A DNA stretch of 64,000 nucleotides from Stutzerimonas frequens (lineage in GTDB: Bacteria > Pseudomonadota > Gammaproteobacteria > Pseudomonadales > Pseudomonadaceae), in NCBI RefSeq assembly GCF_024448335.1, contig NZ_JAMOHM010000002.1:372001-436000 (forward strand), read 5' to 3'. The position numbers were made by a program, and so were the translations under genes. This document shows positions 1-8,789 of the stretch, piece by piece; position 1 is the stretch's first letter; the number at the start of each line of letters is the position of its first letter. The notes beneath the pieces are model-generated. The model was not told the origin of the DNA. It saw only the letters and a program-made list of their open reading frames with translations, and ran no database searches.

Positions 1-236
1 CGCGGGTTACGCAGCCCAGTGGCGGCTACTTTCTCTGGTTCGAATTTCCCGAGCAGGTGGACTCACTGCAGCTGCTGCAACTGGCGCTGGCCCAGGGTAT
101 CAGCCTGGCGCCGGGGCCGATCTTCTCGGCGACCCAGCGCTTTCGCAACTGCGCGCGGCTGAACCATGGCCATCCATGGGACGCCCGCAGCGAGCAGGCG
201 ATGGAGCTGCTGGGCAGGATGCTGAAATCGTTTTGA
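1..236 (+). CDS. PLP-dependent aminotransferase-like protein, C-terminal fragment (MocR/GntR type possible)
   Basis: Only the last 77 or so residues are in the window; the 5' end lies upstream. The reading frame runs from base 3 to a TGA at 234-236. The translated end contains PSGGYFLWFEF, then a GPIFSA segment, then RNCARLNHGHPWD. These match the C-terminal small domain of fold-type I aminotransferases, especially those fused to a GntR winged helix (MocR family), where this end closes over the PLP cofactor. The N-terminal domain cannot be seen, so a plain aminotransferase cannot be told apart from a MocR regulator. The next gene converges on it with only 2 bases between stop codons. Confidence 0.7.
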   Translation, partial: RVTQPSGGYFLWFEFPEQVDSLQLLQLALAQGISLAPGPIFSATQRFRNCARLNHGHPWDARSEQAMELLGRMLKSF

Positions 237-238
237 GG

Positions 239-1579
239 TCAGTCGCAATCCACCGGCTGCTGCCCGCGGCCGCTCTTCATCAGATACATGCGCTCATCGG
301 CCCGCTTGAGCAGCTGGGCCTCCGCATCACCATCTTCGGGATAGAGCGCAGTGCCGATGCTCAAGCCGATATCGAGACTGTGCGCGGCGATCTGCATCGG
401 CTGCTCGAAGGCCACGCGGATCTTCTCGACGACGCGGCGGGCATCCTCTGCCTCGGCAATGCTTTCCAGCAGCACCACGAACTCATCGCCGCCCAGCCGT
501 GCCACGGTATCGGTGTCGCGCACGCAGTGCGTGAGGCGATCCGCCACTGCACGCAGCAGCTGGTCGCCGCCGCTGTGGCCGTAGGTATCGTTGACCTGCT
601 TGAAGCGATCCAGATCCACATAGAGCAAGGCGACGCGTCCGCCATTGCGCCGCACCCGTGCCAGGGCCGTGTCCAGGCGATCGCGAAAACAGGCGCGGTT
701 CGGCAGGCCGGTGAGTTCGTCGTACTGTGCCATTCGGTGCAGGCGCGCATACAGCTGCTTGCGCTCGATTGCCGTGACCACCTGCATCGAGACGAACTGC
801 AGCAGCTCCTGATCCTTCTCGGTGTAGGGCGCCGCCGTGCTCTTGAGCAACAGCACGCCGATCACGCCCTCGCTCGAACTGAGCGGCACGCCCAGCCACC
901 AGGCATGGAGATCGCCGTCTGCGAGCGGAAGCGCCAGGGCACGCATCGAGTCCGCATTGAAGCGCAACGGCTGCGCGCCATGCAGAACGGAAAAGCACAG
1001 GGACGCCGCAGGTTCCGCTGGCAGACCGGTCGAATCGAGCGCCAGCGCCTGGTAGGGATAAGTCAGCTCGCCGCTGGCGGCATTGCGAATGGCGACGATG
1101 AAATCGTCCACCGGTAGCAGCTGGGCGATGGTCAGATGGATCTGCTGATACAGCGCCGCGAGGTCCTTGGCCCCGTGCGCCGCCTCGGAGATCGAATAGA
1201 GCGCTGCCTGCATCGCTTCGGACTGCTTGCGCTGGGTGATGTCGCGCGCCACGCCGATGCGCAGCTTGTTATCGGTCGACCAGCAGGCTGACCACATGAT
1301 GTGCACGACACCGCCGTCCTTGCGCACGTAGCGGTTCTCGAAGTGCAGCAGCGGCTGATCGGCCATGACCTCCTTGGCGGCCGCCAGGGTACGGGCGCGG
1401 TCTTCGGGATAGACCATCTCGATCATGCGCTTGCCGAGCATCTCCTGCGGCGTATAGCCGAAGATGCGCTCGCAGGCGGCGCTGGCGTAAACGAAGTTGC
1501 CCTGCGCATCGACAACGCAGATCGCATCCAGTAACAAATCGACGACACTTGCCAGGGGCTCGCAGCTATCCGTCTTCAC
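239..1579 (-). CDS. PAS-GAF-GGDEF diguanylate cyclase
   Basis: A 446-residue protein that probably makes cyclic di-GMP from two GTP. A PAS domain covers about residues 8-115, ending in the usual DITQRKQSEA linker. A GAF-like domain covers about 125-270, and a GGDEF domain about 285-440. The active-site GGDEF is intact at 363-367, and an RDTD inhibitory-site motif (RxxD) lies five residues upstream at 354-357, so product inhibition is expected. There is no transmembrane segment or EAL domain, so it looks like a cytosolic sensor cyclase whose signal enters through PAS and/or GAF. The start is a GTG at 1579 with a weak AGGT ribosome site. The input ligand is unknown. Confidence 0.9.
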   Translation of the reverse strand: MKTDSCEPLASVVDLLLDAICVVDAQGNFVYASAACERIFGYTPQEMLGKRMIEMVYPEDRARTLAAAKEVMADQPLLHFENRYVRKDGGVVHIMWSACWSTDNKLRIGVARDITQRKQSEAMQAALYSISEAAHGAKDLAALYQQIHLTIAQLLPVDDFIVAIRNAASGELTYPYQALALDSTGLPAEPAASLCFSVLHGAQPLRFNADSMRALALPLADGDLHAWWLGVPLSSSEGVIGVLLLKSTAAPYTEKDQELLQFVSMQVVTAIERKQLYARLHRMAQYDELTGLPNRACFRDRLDTALARVRRNGGRVALLYVDLDRFKQVNDTYGHSGGDQLLRAVADRLTHCVRDTDTVARLGGDEFVVLLESIAEAEDARRVVEKIRVAFEQPMQIAAHSLDIGLSIGTALYPEDGDAEAQLLKRADERMYLMKSGRGQQPVDCD

Positions 1580-1716
1580 AGCGGCAGACCTACTTCGGCC
1601 ATTGGGCGCAGGCCGGACGATCGACGCTTTCGCAACCGCGTGAACGCCCGTGCCATGCTTTTAGCATCGCCTAAATCGGTGACGGCCGCGCTGTTTTTTT
1701 TCTTCCTGCTCGCATC

Positions 1717-2505
1717 TCATTGCACCCAACGCGGATAGAAGCCGAGCGCGGCCTGAATGTCGGCATCGCGCAACGCCGCCACACCCTGTGGCGCACTGCC
1801 CTGCTCGCGGTCACCGCGGAAGAAGAATCGACGGCCGTCGGCCAGGGTCAGGTACAGGCCGACCGCACCGTGCTCGGTCAGCGGCACCAGTACCAGCTGC
1901 CCGTCGCCGAACACATCGAGACTTTGCCCATGTCCGAGATAAGGCCGCGGCTCGAATTGCAGGGGCTGCCAATCGATCGGATGGCGGAACTGGCTCGGCA
2001 GTACCGCCGGAGGTGTCGCCGTCTGCAGGTAGTCGAGGCTGTCCGGGCTGGCCAGCACCGGCACGCCTGGGAAGTCGGCCAGCCCCGAAGCATGCTCCCA
2101 GCGCACGCAGCCCAGCACTATACGGTCGATGTACAGCCCGTCCCGCTCCAGCTGGTCGCGTGCCGGTTGCACCTCGCCGTAGCGCTTGATCCGCCACGGC
2201 AGCTCGGCGTCCAGCTGCACATCGATCTGCCGCCCCAACCCGGTACCGAACAGCAGACGGGTGCCGCGATGTTCGATCAGGATGGCGATGTGCTGGGTCT
2301 GTGGCTGAGGCTGCCAACCGCCGCGGCGCAGCAAGAAGTCGCCACTTTCGCTCTGCGCCGTCTTCAACAGGCTGAAACGCAACCCTTCCGCTACGGCATT
2401 GGCCGAAGCCACCGCACCCAGCAGCGCAACCAGCAACATTGCGACGATTCGCCCGGCCCGCTGCTGGATGCGCTCGACGAGCGTCCACACTTTGCGCATG
2501 TTCAT
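1717..2505 (-). CDS. metallo-beta-lactamase-fold protein with degenerate metal site
   Basis: A 262-residue protein with an N-terminal hydrophobic segment at about residues 15-40 (signal peptide or anchor), so probably exported. The body resembles the MBL fold: the segment LGCVRWEHASGL sits where active enzymes carry an HxHxDH loop, followed by the usual DFPGVPV stretch and a C-terminal GRRFFFRGD strand. Three of the four HxHxDH positions are substituted (His to Cys, His to Arg, Asp to Glu), so a normal dinuclear zinc centre is unlikely. It starts at an ATG 5 bases after the stop of the GST gene, so the two are probably co-transcribed. A second ATG two codons later is also possible. Its substrate is unknown, and it may have a non-catalytic role. 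Confidence 0.75.
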   Translation of the reverse strand: MNMRKVWTLVERIQQRAGRIVAMLLVALLGAVASANAVAEGLRFSLLKTAQSESGDFLLRRGGWQPQPQTQHIAILIEHRGTRLLFGTGLGRQIDVQLDAELPWRIKRYGEVQPARDQLERDGLYIDRIVLGCVRWEHASGLADFPGVPVLASPDSLDYLQTATPPAVLPSQFRHPIDWQPLQFEPRPYLGHGQSLDVFGDGQLVLVPLTEHGAVGLYLTLADGRRFFFRGDREQGSAPQGVAALRDADIQAALGFYPRWVQ

Positions 2506-2510
2506 GACGG

Positions 2511-3104
2511 CTACAACCCGGGCATGCCGACATAGCCGGGCAGCGCGCGGATGCGCCCGAACCAGGCCTGCAGCGACGGATATACCTGCAGATCGAGCCC
2601 GCCGTCGCCACCGAGCGCGACATTCGGGTAGACGGCGACGTCCGCGATAGTCGGCGCCCCCGTCTGCGCCAGCCAGGCATGCTGCGCGAGGTGCCGTTCG
2701 AGCGTGCGCAAGGCGCTGGCGGCACGTGCCTGGGCCAGCGACTCGTCGATCGGCCGGCCGAACAGCTTGCCCAGACGCAGGGTAGCCGGACCGTGCTGCA
2801 CCTCGTTGGCAGCGAAGCTCAGCCAGCTGGCGATACGGCCCTGGGTCTCGGCGTCCTGCGGGTACCACTCAGTGGCATAACGCTGGGCCAGATAGACCAG
2901 GATCGCCTGGGAGTCCTCGAGACGGAATTCGCCATCCTCGAGCACCGGAATCTGCCCGCGCGGGTTGATCGCACGGAACGCCGGCTGCTTGTGCTCGCCC
3001 GCCAGCAGATTCACCGGCAGACACTCGACCGGCTTGCCGATCAGGCTGAGGAACAGGCGAACCTTGTGGCAATTGCCGGACAGCGACAGGTCATGGAGCT
3101 TCAT
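2511..3104 (-). CDS. glutathione S-transferase family protein
   Basis: A 197-residue protein of normal GST length. The N-terminal thioredoxin-like domain (residues 1-80) begins MKLHDLSLSGNCHKVR, with a Ser/Asn near the usual catalytic position, and contains the cis-proline motif QIPVLEDG and the glutathione-binding ED(S/Q) turn. The C-terminal helical domain (about 85-197) carries the conserved TIADVAVYPN helix. It would conjugate or reduce a small electrophile with glutathione in the cytosol; the substrate cannot be read from the sequence. It is divergent from a TetR regulator, with a palindrome between them, and is followed at 5 bases by the MBL-like gene. Local control by that TetR protein is likely (inference). 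Confidence 0.88.
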   Translation of the reverse strand: MKLHDLSLSGNCHKVRLFLSLIGKPVECLPVNLLAGEHKQPAFRAINPRGQIPVLEDGEFRLEDSQAILVYLAQRYATEWYPQDAETQGRIASWLSFAANEVQHGPATLRLGKLFGRPIDESLAQARAASALRTLERHLAQHAWLAQTGAPTIADVAVYPNVALGGDGGLDLQVYPSLQAWFGRIRALPGYVGMPGL

Positions 3105-3154
3105 GGTGTTGTCCTCTTCATTGGTGTGCTTGGTCGTTGGGCACGACTGGATAA

Positions 3155-3174
3155 TAGACAGACCTGTCTGTACA
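3155..3174. promoter_or_regulatory. Putative TetR operator between the GST gene and its divergent regulator
   Basis: TAGACAGACCTGTCTGTACA contains two overlapping inverted repeats: AGACAG-AC-CTGTCT and ACAGAC-CT-GTCTGT. It lies 51 bases before the GST start and about 80 before the TetR start, so a bound regulator could control both. Palindromes of this TAGACAGACC/GGTCTGTCTA type are common targets of TetR proteins in proteobacteria. Binding itself is inferred. Confidence 0.6.
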
Positions 3175-3253
3175 CTGCAAGCACCACGAAGGAACGACAG
3201 CTGGAGCGAGCGACGAGCGCTCCCGCATAATGGTTGAACCGCAGGAGGTATCC

Positions 3254-3814
3254 ATGGCATCGAACAAGCGCGACCAGCTGCTCAACACCGCAGAGAATCT
3301 GTTCTATCGCGAGGGTTATCACGCCACCGGCATCGATCGCATCCTGGCCGAATCCGGTGTGGCCAAGATGACGCTGTACAAGCACTTCAAGTCCAAGGAC
3401 GAACTGATCCTCGCCGTGCTGGACGCCCGTCACGAGCTGATGCTGACGCGCCTGCGCGAGCGCGCCGGCAAGCTGCCGCCGCGCGAGGCGCTACTGGGCG
3501 TTTTCGATGGGCTGCACGGGATGATCCATGGCAACGGCTCCTTCTGCGGTTGTCTGTTCATCAACGCTGCGGCCGAATATCAGGACCGTGAGCACCCCAT
3601 CCATCGGCGCTCGGCGGCCTACAAGGCGGAGCTGCAGAGTCATCTGCGCGAACTGCTGGAGCGGTTGGATGCGCCCGAGCCGCTGCGGCTGGCGCGGCAG
3701 CTGCAGTACCTGCTCGAAGGGGCGCTGAGCATGGCGCACATCGAGGGCCCAGGCGAGCAGGCGCTGGACGCCAAGGCCGCCGCCGAATGCCTGCTGAACG
3801 CCGCAGGCATCTGA
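3254..3814 (+). CDS. TetR/AcrR family transcriptional regulator
   Basis: A 186-residue repressor-type protein. The N-terminal helix-turn-helix covers about residues 5-50, with the family signature GIDRILAESGVAKMTLYKHF, followed by an all-helical ligand and dimer domain containing CGCLFINAAAEY. The start is fixed by a strong AGGAGG six bases upstream of the ATG at 3254; an in-frame ATG at 3230 has no such site. It is divergent from the GST/MBL-like pair across an intergenic palindrome and is the obvious candidate regulator of that pair and of itself. The inducer is unknown, but the GST neighbour suggests an electrophilic compound (inference). Confidence 0.9.
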   Translation: MASNKRDQLLNTAENLFYREGYHATGIDRILAESGVAKMTLYKHFKSKDELILAVLDARHELMLTRLRERAGKLPPREALLGVFDGLHGMIHGNGSFCGCLFINAAAEYQDREHPIHRRSAAYKAELQSHLRELLERLDAPEPLRLARQLQYLLEGALSMAHIEGPGEQALDAKAAAECLLNAAGI

Positions 3815-3846
3815 GCGCGCCGTTCAGGCGCGCCCGATAAACACCG

Positions 3847-6800
3847 TCAGCCGGCGCTCGCCTCGTCTTCGCGAACCCGGAACCAGGCCGCGTACAGCGC
3901 CGGCAGGAACAGCAGCGTTAGCGCCGTGGCGACGATCAGCCCGCCCATGATCGCCACCGCCATCGGCCCGAAGAAGATGCTGCGCGATAGCGGAATCATC
4001 GCCAGCACCGAGGCCAGCGCCGTCAGCACGATGGGTCGGAAGCGCCGCACCGTAGCCTCGACGATGGCGCTGAAGCGCGCCTGCCCGGCACCGATATCCT
4101 GCTCGATCTGATCCACCAGGATCACCGAGTTGCGCATGATCATTCCCGACAGCGCGATGGTACCGAGCATCGCCACGAAGCCGAACGGCTGGCCGAACAG
4201 CAGCAGGAACAGCGCCACCCCGATGATGCCCAGCGGCGCGGTGAGGAACACCATGGCCGAACGCGAGAAGCTCTTGAGCTGCGCCATCAGCAGGGTCATC
4301 ACGACGATGACGAACAACGGCAGGCCGGCATTCACAGAACGCTGGCCACGTTCGGAATCCTCCACCGTGCCGCCGACCTCCAGCAGATAGCCACTGGGCA
4401 GCTGCGCGCGGATATCGGCCAGGGTCGGCTCGATCTGCCGAACCAGTGCGGCCGGCTGCTCGTCGCCGTAGACGTCGGCGCGCACGGTGACAGTCGGCAG
4501 GCGGTTGCGGTGCCAGATCACGCCCTCCTCGAAGCCGTACTCCAGCGTTGCCACCTGCGACAACGGTACGCTGCGGCCGCTCTCGGTAGGAATCGCCAGG
4601 CTCGGCAGCATGGACAGTTCCAGCCTTTCACGCTCGGTCCCGCGCAGGAGGATCTCGATCAGCTCGTTGTCTTCACGGAACTGGCTGACCCTATTGCCGA
4701 TGAAGGTTCGCCGCAGAAAGCCGGACAGCTCCGCGGTACTCACCCCCAGCGCACGAGCTCGATCCTGATCGACGTTCAGGCGGACCATCTTGCTTGGCTC
4801 CTGCCAGTCCAGATGGACGTTGGCCACATGCGGGTTCTCGCCGACCTTGGCAGCGACCTGCCGCGCCAGCCCACGCACCACATCGATGTGCTCGCCGGTG
4901 ACACGGAATTGCACCGGATAGCCCACCGGCGGGCCGTTCTCCAGCCGCGTGACGCGGCCGCGCAGAGTCGGGAAGTCCTCGCGCATGCGTTCGATCAGCC
5001 AGCTGCGCAGGGCCTCGCGGGATTCGATGCTGTCGGCCAGCACGACGAACTGGGCGAAGCTGGTCGCCGGCAGCTGCTGATCCAGCGGCAGGTAGAAACG
5101 CGGCGAGCCGGTGCCGACATAGGCCACGTAGTTGTCGATGCCGTCCCGTTCCTTGAGCAGCTGTTCCAGCCGCGCCACCTCCGCTTCGGTCGCTTTCAGC
5201 GAGGCGCCTTCGGCCAGCTTGAGGTCCACCATCAGCTCCAAACGGCCGGACGCGGGGAAGAACTGTTGCGGCACCAGACGGAACAGCACCACCGCGGCGG
5301 CGAAGATCGCCAGGGTGAGCAGGATGACGGTCTTGCGCCGGCGCACGCAGAAGGTCACCACGCGCCGTACGCGCTGGTAGAACGGCGTGGAGTAGGGATC
5401 GTGTCCCTCGCCCATTCCGCCGTGCTTGTGCGCAGTTTTCTTGGCCATGTCCGGCAGCAGCTTCTCGCCGATCAGCGGCACGAACATCACCGCAGCGATC
5501 CAGGAGGCGATTAGCGAGATCGCCACGACCTGGAAGATCGAGCGGGTGTACTCACCGGTGCTGGAGTTGGCCGTGGCGATGGGCAGGAATCCCGCCGCGG
5601 TGATCAGCGTGCCGGTCAGCATCGGAAAAGCCGTGCTGGTCCAGGCGAAGCTGGCGGCGCGCAGCCGGTCATAGCCCTGTTCCATTTTGATCGCCATCAT
5701 CTCGACCGCAATGATCGCGTCGTCCACCATCAGCCCGAGGGCCAGTACCAAGGCACCAAGAGAAATCTTGTGCAGGCCGATGTTCAGGTAGTTCATGGCG
5801 GCGAAGGTCATCGCCAGCACCAGCGGAATCGACAGCGCCACCACCAGGCCGGTGCGCACACCGAGGGAGAAGAAGCTCACCAGCAGCACGATCACCAGCG
5901 CCTCGATCAGCACCTTGACGAACTCACCGACGCTGGTCTTTACCGCCGCCGGCTGATCCGAGACCTTGCGCAGCTGCATGCCGGCCGGCAGTTCCTGCTG
6001 CAGGCGAGCGAACTCCTGCTCCAGTGCCTCGCCGAGCACCAGAATGTCGCCGCCGCTCTTCATCGACACGGCGAGGCCAAGGGCAGGCTCGCCCATGAAG
6101 CGCATCCGCGGTGCAGGCGGGTCGTTGAAACCGCGGTGCACTTCGGCCACATCACCGATGCGGAACGTGCGCCCGGCGACGCGGATGGGAAAATCGCGAA
6201 TCTCCTTGACCGTCTCGAAGCTACCGGTGACGCGCAGCTGCACCCGGTCACTGATGGTCTCGACGAAACCGGCGGCGGTCACCGCGTTCTGTGCCTCAAG
6301 CGCCTGGCGCACGGCCTCCAGCGGAACACCGAGGGTGGCCAGCTTGACGTTGGACAGTTCGATCCAGATCTTCTCGTCCTGCAGGCCGATCAGCTCGACC
6401 TTGCCGACGTTCTTCACCCGCTGCAGTTGCAGCTGAATGCGGTCGGCGTAGTCCTTGAGGATCGCGTAGTCGAAACCTTCACCGGTCAGCGCGTAGATGT
6501 TGCCGAAGGTGGTGCCGAACTCGTCGTTGAAGAACGGCCCCTGTACGCCCGGTGGCAGCGTGTGGCGAATGTCGCCGATCTTCTTGCGGATCTGGTACCA
6601 GAGGTCGGGAATGTCCTTCGAGCGCATCGAGTCGCGCGCCATGAAGGTGACGTTGGACTCGCCCGGCCGTGAGAAGGAGACAATGCGCTCGTACTCGCCG
6701 GTCTCCATCAGCTTCTTCTCGATGCGTTCGGTGACCTGGCGTGAAACCTCTTCGGCGGTGGCGCCAGGCCACTGGGTCTGGATGACCATGGCCTTGAAGG

Positions 6801-6927
6801 TGAACGGCGGGTCCTCGCTCTGCCCGAGCTTGCTGTAGGACAGCGCACCGACGAGGGCCAGCAGCAGCATCAGGTAGACGACGATCTGCCGGTTCTGCAG
6901 CGCCCAGGCGGAAAGATTGAAGCGCAT
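3847..6927 (-). CDS. mexK: RND efflux transporter inner-membrane subunit, MexK-like
   Basis: A 1026-residue proton-driven RND pump, the usual length for this family. It opens with a cytoplasmic helix (AWALQNRQIVVYLM), has two large periplasmic loops, and clusters of membrane helices at about residues 330-540 and 830-1015. The paired aspartates of TM4 that relay protons are present in LGLMVDDAIIAVEMM (D402/D403). The start at 6927 has an AGGAG seven bases upstream, and the upstream adaptor gene ends 4 bases before it, so the two are an operon. The length, the TetR-divergent layout and the lack of an outer-membrane channel gene match P. aeruginosa MexJK, which borrows OprM or OpmH. The gene name is an orthology inference; another MexK/TriC-like pump remains possible. 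Confidence 0.88.
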   Translation of the reverse strand: MRFNLSAWALQNRQIVVYLMLLLALVGALSYSKLGQSEDPPFTFKAMVIQTQWPGATAEEVSRQVTERIEKKLMETGEYERIVSFSRPGESNVTFMARDSMRSKDIPDLWYQIRKKIGDIRHTLPPGVQGPFFNDEFGTTFGNIYALTGEGFDYAILKDYADRIQLQLQRVKNVGKVELIGLQDEKIWIELSNVKLATLGVPLEAVRQALEAQNAVTAAGFVETISDRVQLRVTGSFETVKEIRDFPIRVAGRTFRIGDVAEVHRGFNDPPAPRMRFMGEPALGLAVSMKSGGDILVLGEALEQEFARLQQELPAGMQLRKVSDQPAAVKTSVGEFVKVLIEALVIVLLVSFFSLGVRTGLVVALSIPLVLAMTFAAMNYLNIGLHKISLGALVLALGLMVDDAIIAVEMMAIKMEQGYDRLRAASFAWTSTAFPMLTGTLITAAGFLPIATANSSTGEYTRSIFQVVAISLIASWIAAVMFVPLIGEKLLPDMAKKTAHKHGGMGEGHDPYSTPFYQRVRRVVTFCVRRRKTVILLTLAIFAAAVVLFRLVPQQFFPASGRLELMVDLKLAEGASLKATEAEVARLEQLLKERDGIDNYVAYVGTGSPRFYLPLDQQLPATSFAQFVVLADSIESREALRSWLIERMREDFPTLRGRVTRLENGPPVGYPVQFRVTGEHIDVVRGLARQVAAKVGENPHVANVHLDWQEPSKMVRLNVDQDRARALGVSTAELSGFLRRTFIGNRVSQFREDNELIEILLRGTERERLELSMLPSLAIPTESGRSVPLSQVATLEYGFEEGVIWHRNRLPTVTVRADVYGDEQPAALVRQIEPTLADIRAQLPSGYLLEVGGTVEDSERGQRSVNAGLPLFVIVVMTLLMAQLKSFSRSAMVFLTAPLGIIGVALFLLLFGQPFGFVAMLGTIALSGMIMRNSVILVDQIEQDIGAGQARFSAIVEATVRRFRPIVLTALASVLAMIPLSRSIFFGPMAVAIMGGLIVATALTLLFLPALYAAWFRVREDEASAG

Positions 6928-6931
6928 CGCG

Positions 6932-8032
6932 TTACTCCTGGGCAGCCAGCTCGACGGGGCGGTTGTGGCGATCGACCGGCCGCACCGGCTGGTTGTCGCT
7001 GAGCATCTGCACCCCGGCCAGCACGATCCAGTCATCGGCAGCGAGGCCGTCGAGCACCGGCACCAGCCGCTCTCCGAATGGTCCGGTGCGTACCTCGACA
7101 CGCTCCACGGTGGAGTCGGGCTTTAGTCGCCAGACGTGTGCCCTGCCCTGTTCGGCGCTGAGCGCGGAGAGCGGTACGGCCAGCGCGACATCATCGTCGC
7201 GGCGGATGCTCACCAGCGCGCTCTGTCCCAGCTCGGCCGGCACCTCCTGTTCGATGAAGGCGACGCGCGCGGAATAGGTCCGCGACTGCGCATCGGCGGC
7301 TGGCGAGAGTTCGCGGATCTTGCCGAGATAGTGGCGCCCCGGTTGCGACCAGAGTTCGACCTCGACTTCCTGGCCAACCCGGTAGCGCTCCAGCGATTGC
7401 TCCGGCAGATCGATGGCCACTTCCCGCTCGCCATCCGCTGCCAGTACGAACGCGGTCTGCCCCGCAGCGACCACCTGCCCTACCTCGACCCGGCGCTGCG
7501 CGATCAAGCCGTCGCTGGTGGCGCGCAGTACCGCGTAGTCGACCTGGTTGCTGGCCACGTCGAACTCGGCCCGCGCCTGTTGCAGACGGGCCGCCGCGGC
7601 GCGGTAGGCGTTGTCCGCATTGTCGAATTGCGACTGGCTGACCAGCTGGCGGCCGAGCAGCGCCTGATAGCGATCGTATTCCGCCTTGGCCACCCGCAGG
7701 TTGGCTTCCGCGGCGGCGACCTGGGCGCGCATGCCGTCCAGCTGCAGGCGCACGTCCTGCGGGTCGAGGCGCGCCAGCGGTTGGTCCTTGCGCACCCGAT
7801 CGCCGGCCTCCACCAGCCGCTCGACGACCTTGCCGCCGATACGGAACGCCAGCTCCGGCTCGTAGCGCGCGTGCACTTCGCCGGGATAGCTTTCGCGCGC
7901 CTCGCTGGCCGGTTGCGGATGCACGACCATGACCGGCCGCGGTAGCTGCTCTGGCGGCTCACCATTGCCACAAGCGGTCAGAGTGAGCGCTAAACCAAGC
8001 ACGGAAGCGAAGGACAGGACATGTCGGAACAC
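6932..8032 (-). CDS. mexJ: RND efflux periplasmic adaptor lipoprotein, MexJ-like
   Basis: A 366-residue membrane fusion protein linking the RND pump to an outer-membrane channel. A lipoprotein signal peptide ends in LTLTAC, with the lipidated cysteine at about residue 21. Next come a split lipoyl domain (GKVVERLVEAGDRVRKDQPL and GLIAQRRVEVGQVV), an alpha-helical hairpin at about 95-165, and beta-barrel and membrane-proximal domains. I chose the GTG at 8032 because it puts the signal peptide at the N terminus. An upstream in-frame start would overlap the divergent regulator and prepend an unrelated segment. It forms an operon with the downstream pump gene (4-base gap) and is divergent from a TetR repressor across a palindrome. 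The drug range cannot be read from sequence. Confidence 0.85.
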   Translation of the reverse strand: MFRHVLSFASVLGLALTLTACGNGEPPEQLPRPVMVVHPQPASEARESYPGEVHARYEPELAFRIGGKVVERLVEAGDRVRKDQPLARLDPQDVRLQLDGMRAQVAAAEANLRVAKAEYDRYQALLGRQLVSQSQFDNADNAYRAAAARLQQARAEFDVASNQVDYAVLRATSDGLIAQRRVEVGQVVAAGQTAFVLAADGEREVAIDLPEQSLERYRVGQEVEVELWSQPGRHYLGKIRELSPAADAQSRTYSARVAFIEQEVPAELGQSALVSIRRDDDVALAVPLSALSAEQGRAHVWRLKPDSTVERVEVRTGPFGERLVPVLDGLAADDWIVLAGVQMLSDNQPVRPVDRHNRPVELAAQE

Positions 8033-8070
8033 GATGAAGGTCTCTCTGTCGCGAAGCGGATTGGAATACT

Positions 8071-8086
8071 TATACTGCGCGGTATA
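8071..8086. promoter_or_regulatory. Putative operator between mexJ-like and mexL-like genes
   Basis: TATACTGCGCGGTATA is an inverted repeat (TATAC-N6-GTATA) in the 94-base divergent gap, overlapping where both promoters must lie. It is a good candidate target for the adjacent TetR protein. Binding is inferred. Confidence 0.55.
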
Positions 8087-8126
8087 GTAAAAATAGCGTA
8101 CCAGCCAGTCCACTATTAAAACGCCC

Positions 8127-8762
8127 ATGATCGAAAGTCATTCTCCATCCCCCGGTCCCGGCCGCCCGAAGGACCCTGCCAAGCGCGAGGCGATTCTCGC
8201 CGCTGCGCAGGTGCTGTTCCTCGGCAACGGTTACGAGGGCAGCAGCATGGAAGCCATCGCCAGCGAAGCCGGGGTTTCCAAGCTCACGCTGTACAGCCAC
8301 TTCAAGGACAAGGAGGCGCTCTTCAGCGCCGCCGTGAAGACCACCTGCGAAACGCGCCTGCCCAGGCGGCTGTTTCAGTTGGAGGCCGATTGCGACATCG
8401 AGAAGGTGCTGCTGGCGATCGGCGGCGCCTTCAATGAACTGGTCAACAGCCCCGAGTCCATCGGTCTGCATCGAGTGATGGTGGCGATGGCGACGCAGAA
8501 TCCGGGGCTGGTGAAGATGTTCTTCGATGCCGGTCCGCAGCAGCTGCTGCTGGATCTGCAACAGCTGTTCGGCCAGGCCGACGCGCTCGGCCTGCTACGC
8601 ATCGACGATCCGCTGCGTGCAGCCGAGCATTACTGTTCACTGATCAAGGGCGCGCAACACTTTCGCCTGCTGGTTGGCTATGCCGAAGCACCGATCCAGG
8701 CGGAAAGCGATCAGCACGTGAAGGATGCGGTGGGCGTCTTTCTGCGCGCCTACCGCGGCTAA
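8127..8762 (+). CDS. mexL: TetR family repressor, MexL-like
   Basis: A 211-residue regulator. After a proline-rich N terminus and the common GRPKDPAKR entry segment comes a helix-turn-helix with EAIASEAGVSKLTLYSHF at about residues 48-65. The C-terminal ligand domain includes HRVMVAMATQNPGLVKMFF. It is divergent from the RND pair and has a length close to P. aeruginosa MexL, which represses mexJK. The inference is that it represses the adjacent pump and itself through the intergenic palindrome. If pump expression raises drug resistance in this strain, loss-of-function changes here would be the expected route. Confidence 0.85.
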   Translation: MIESHSPSPGPGRPKDPAKREAILAAAQVLFLGNGYEGSSMEAIASEAGVSKLTLYSHFKDKEALFSAAVKTTCETRLPRRLFQLEADCDIEKVLLAIGGAFNELVNSPESIGLHRVMVAMATQNPGLVKMFFDAGPQQLLLDLQQLFGQADALGLLRIDDPLRAAEHYCSLIKGAQHFRLLVGYAEAPIQAESDQHVKDAVGVFLRAYRG

Positions 8763-8789
8763 GCCCGGCGCAGCGTCGTCTGCCCGGAG

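Noticed and set aside
176..1117. Long plus-strand open frame opposite the first cyclase
   Set aside because: It is the antisense shadow of the GGDEF gene, has no family similarity and no ribosome site; high G+C makes such frames common.
2505..2868. N-terminal extension of the MBL-like gene across the GST gene
   Set aside because: It overlaps most of the GST in another frame and has an Arg/Ala-rich shadow composition; the signal-like segment begins at the ATG at 2505.
4510..5514. Plus-strand frame of 334 codons inside the RND gene
   Set aside because: It is rich in His, Gln and Arg, as expected of antisense frames of a membrane-protein gene, and is fully covered by mexK.
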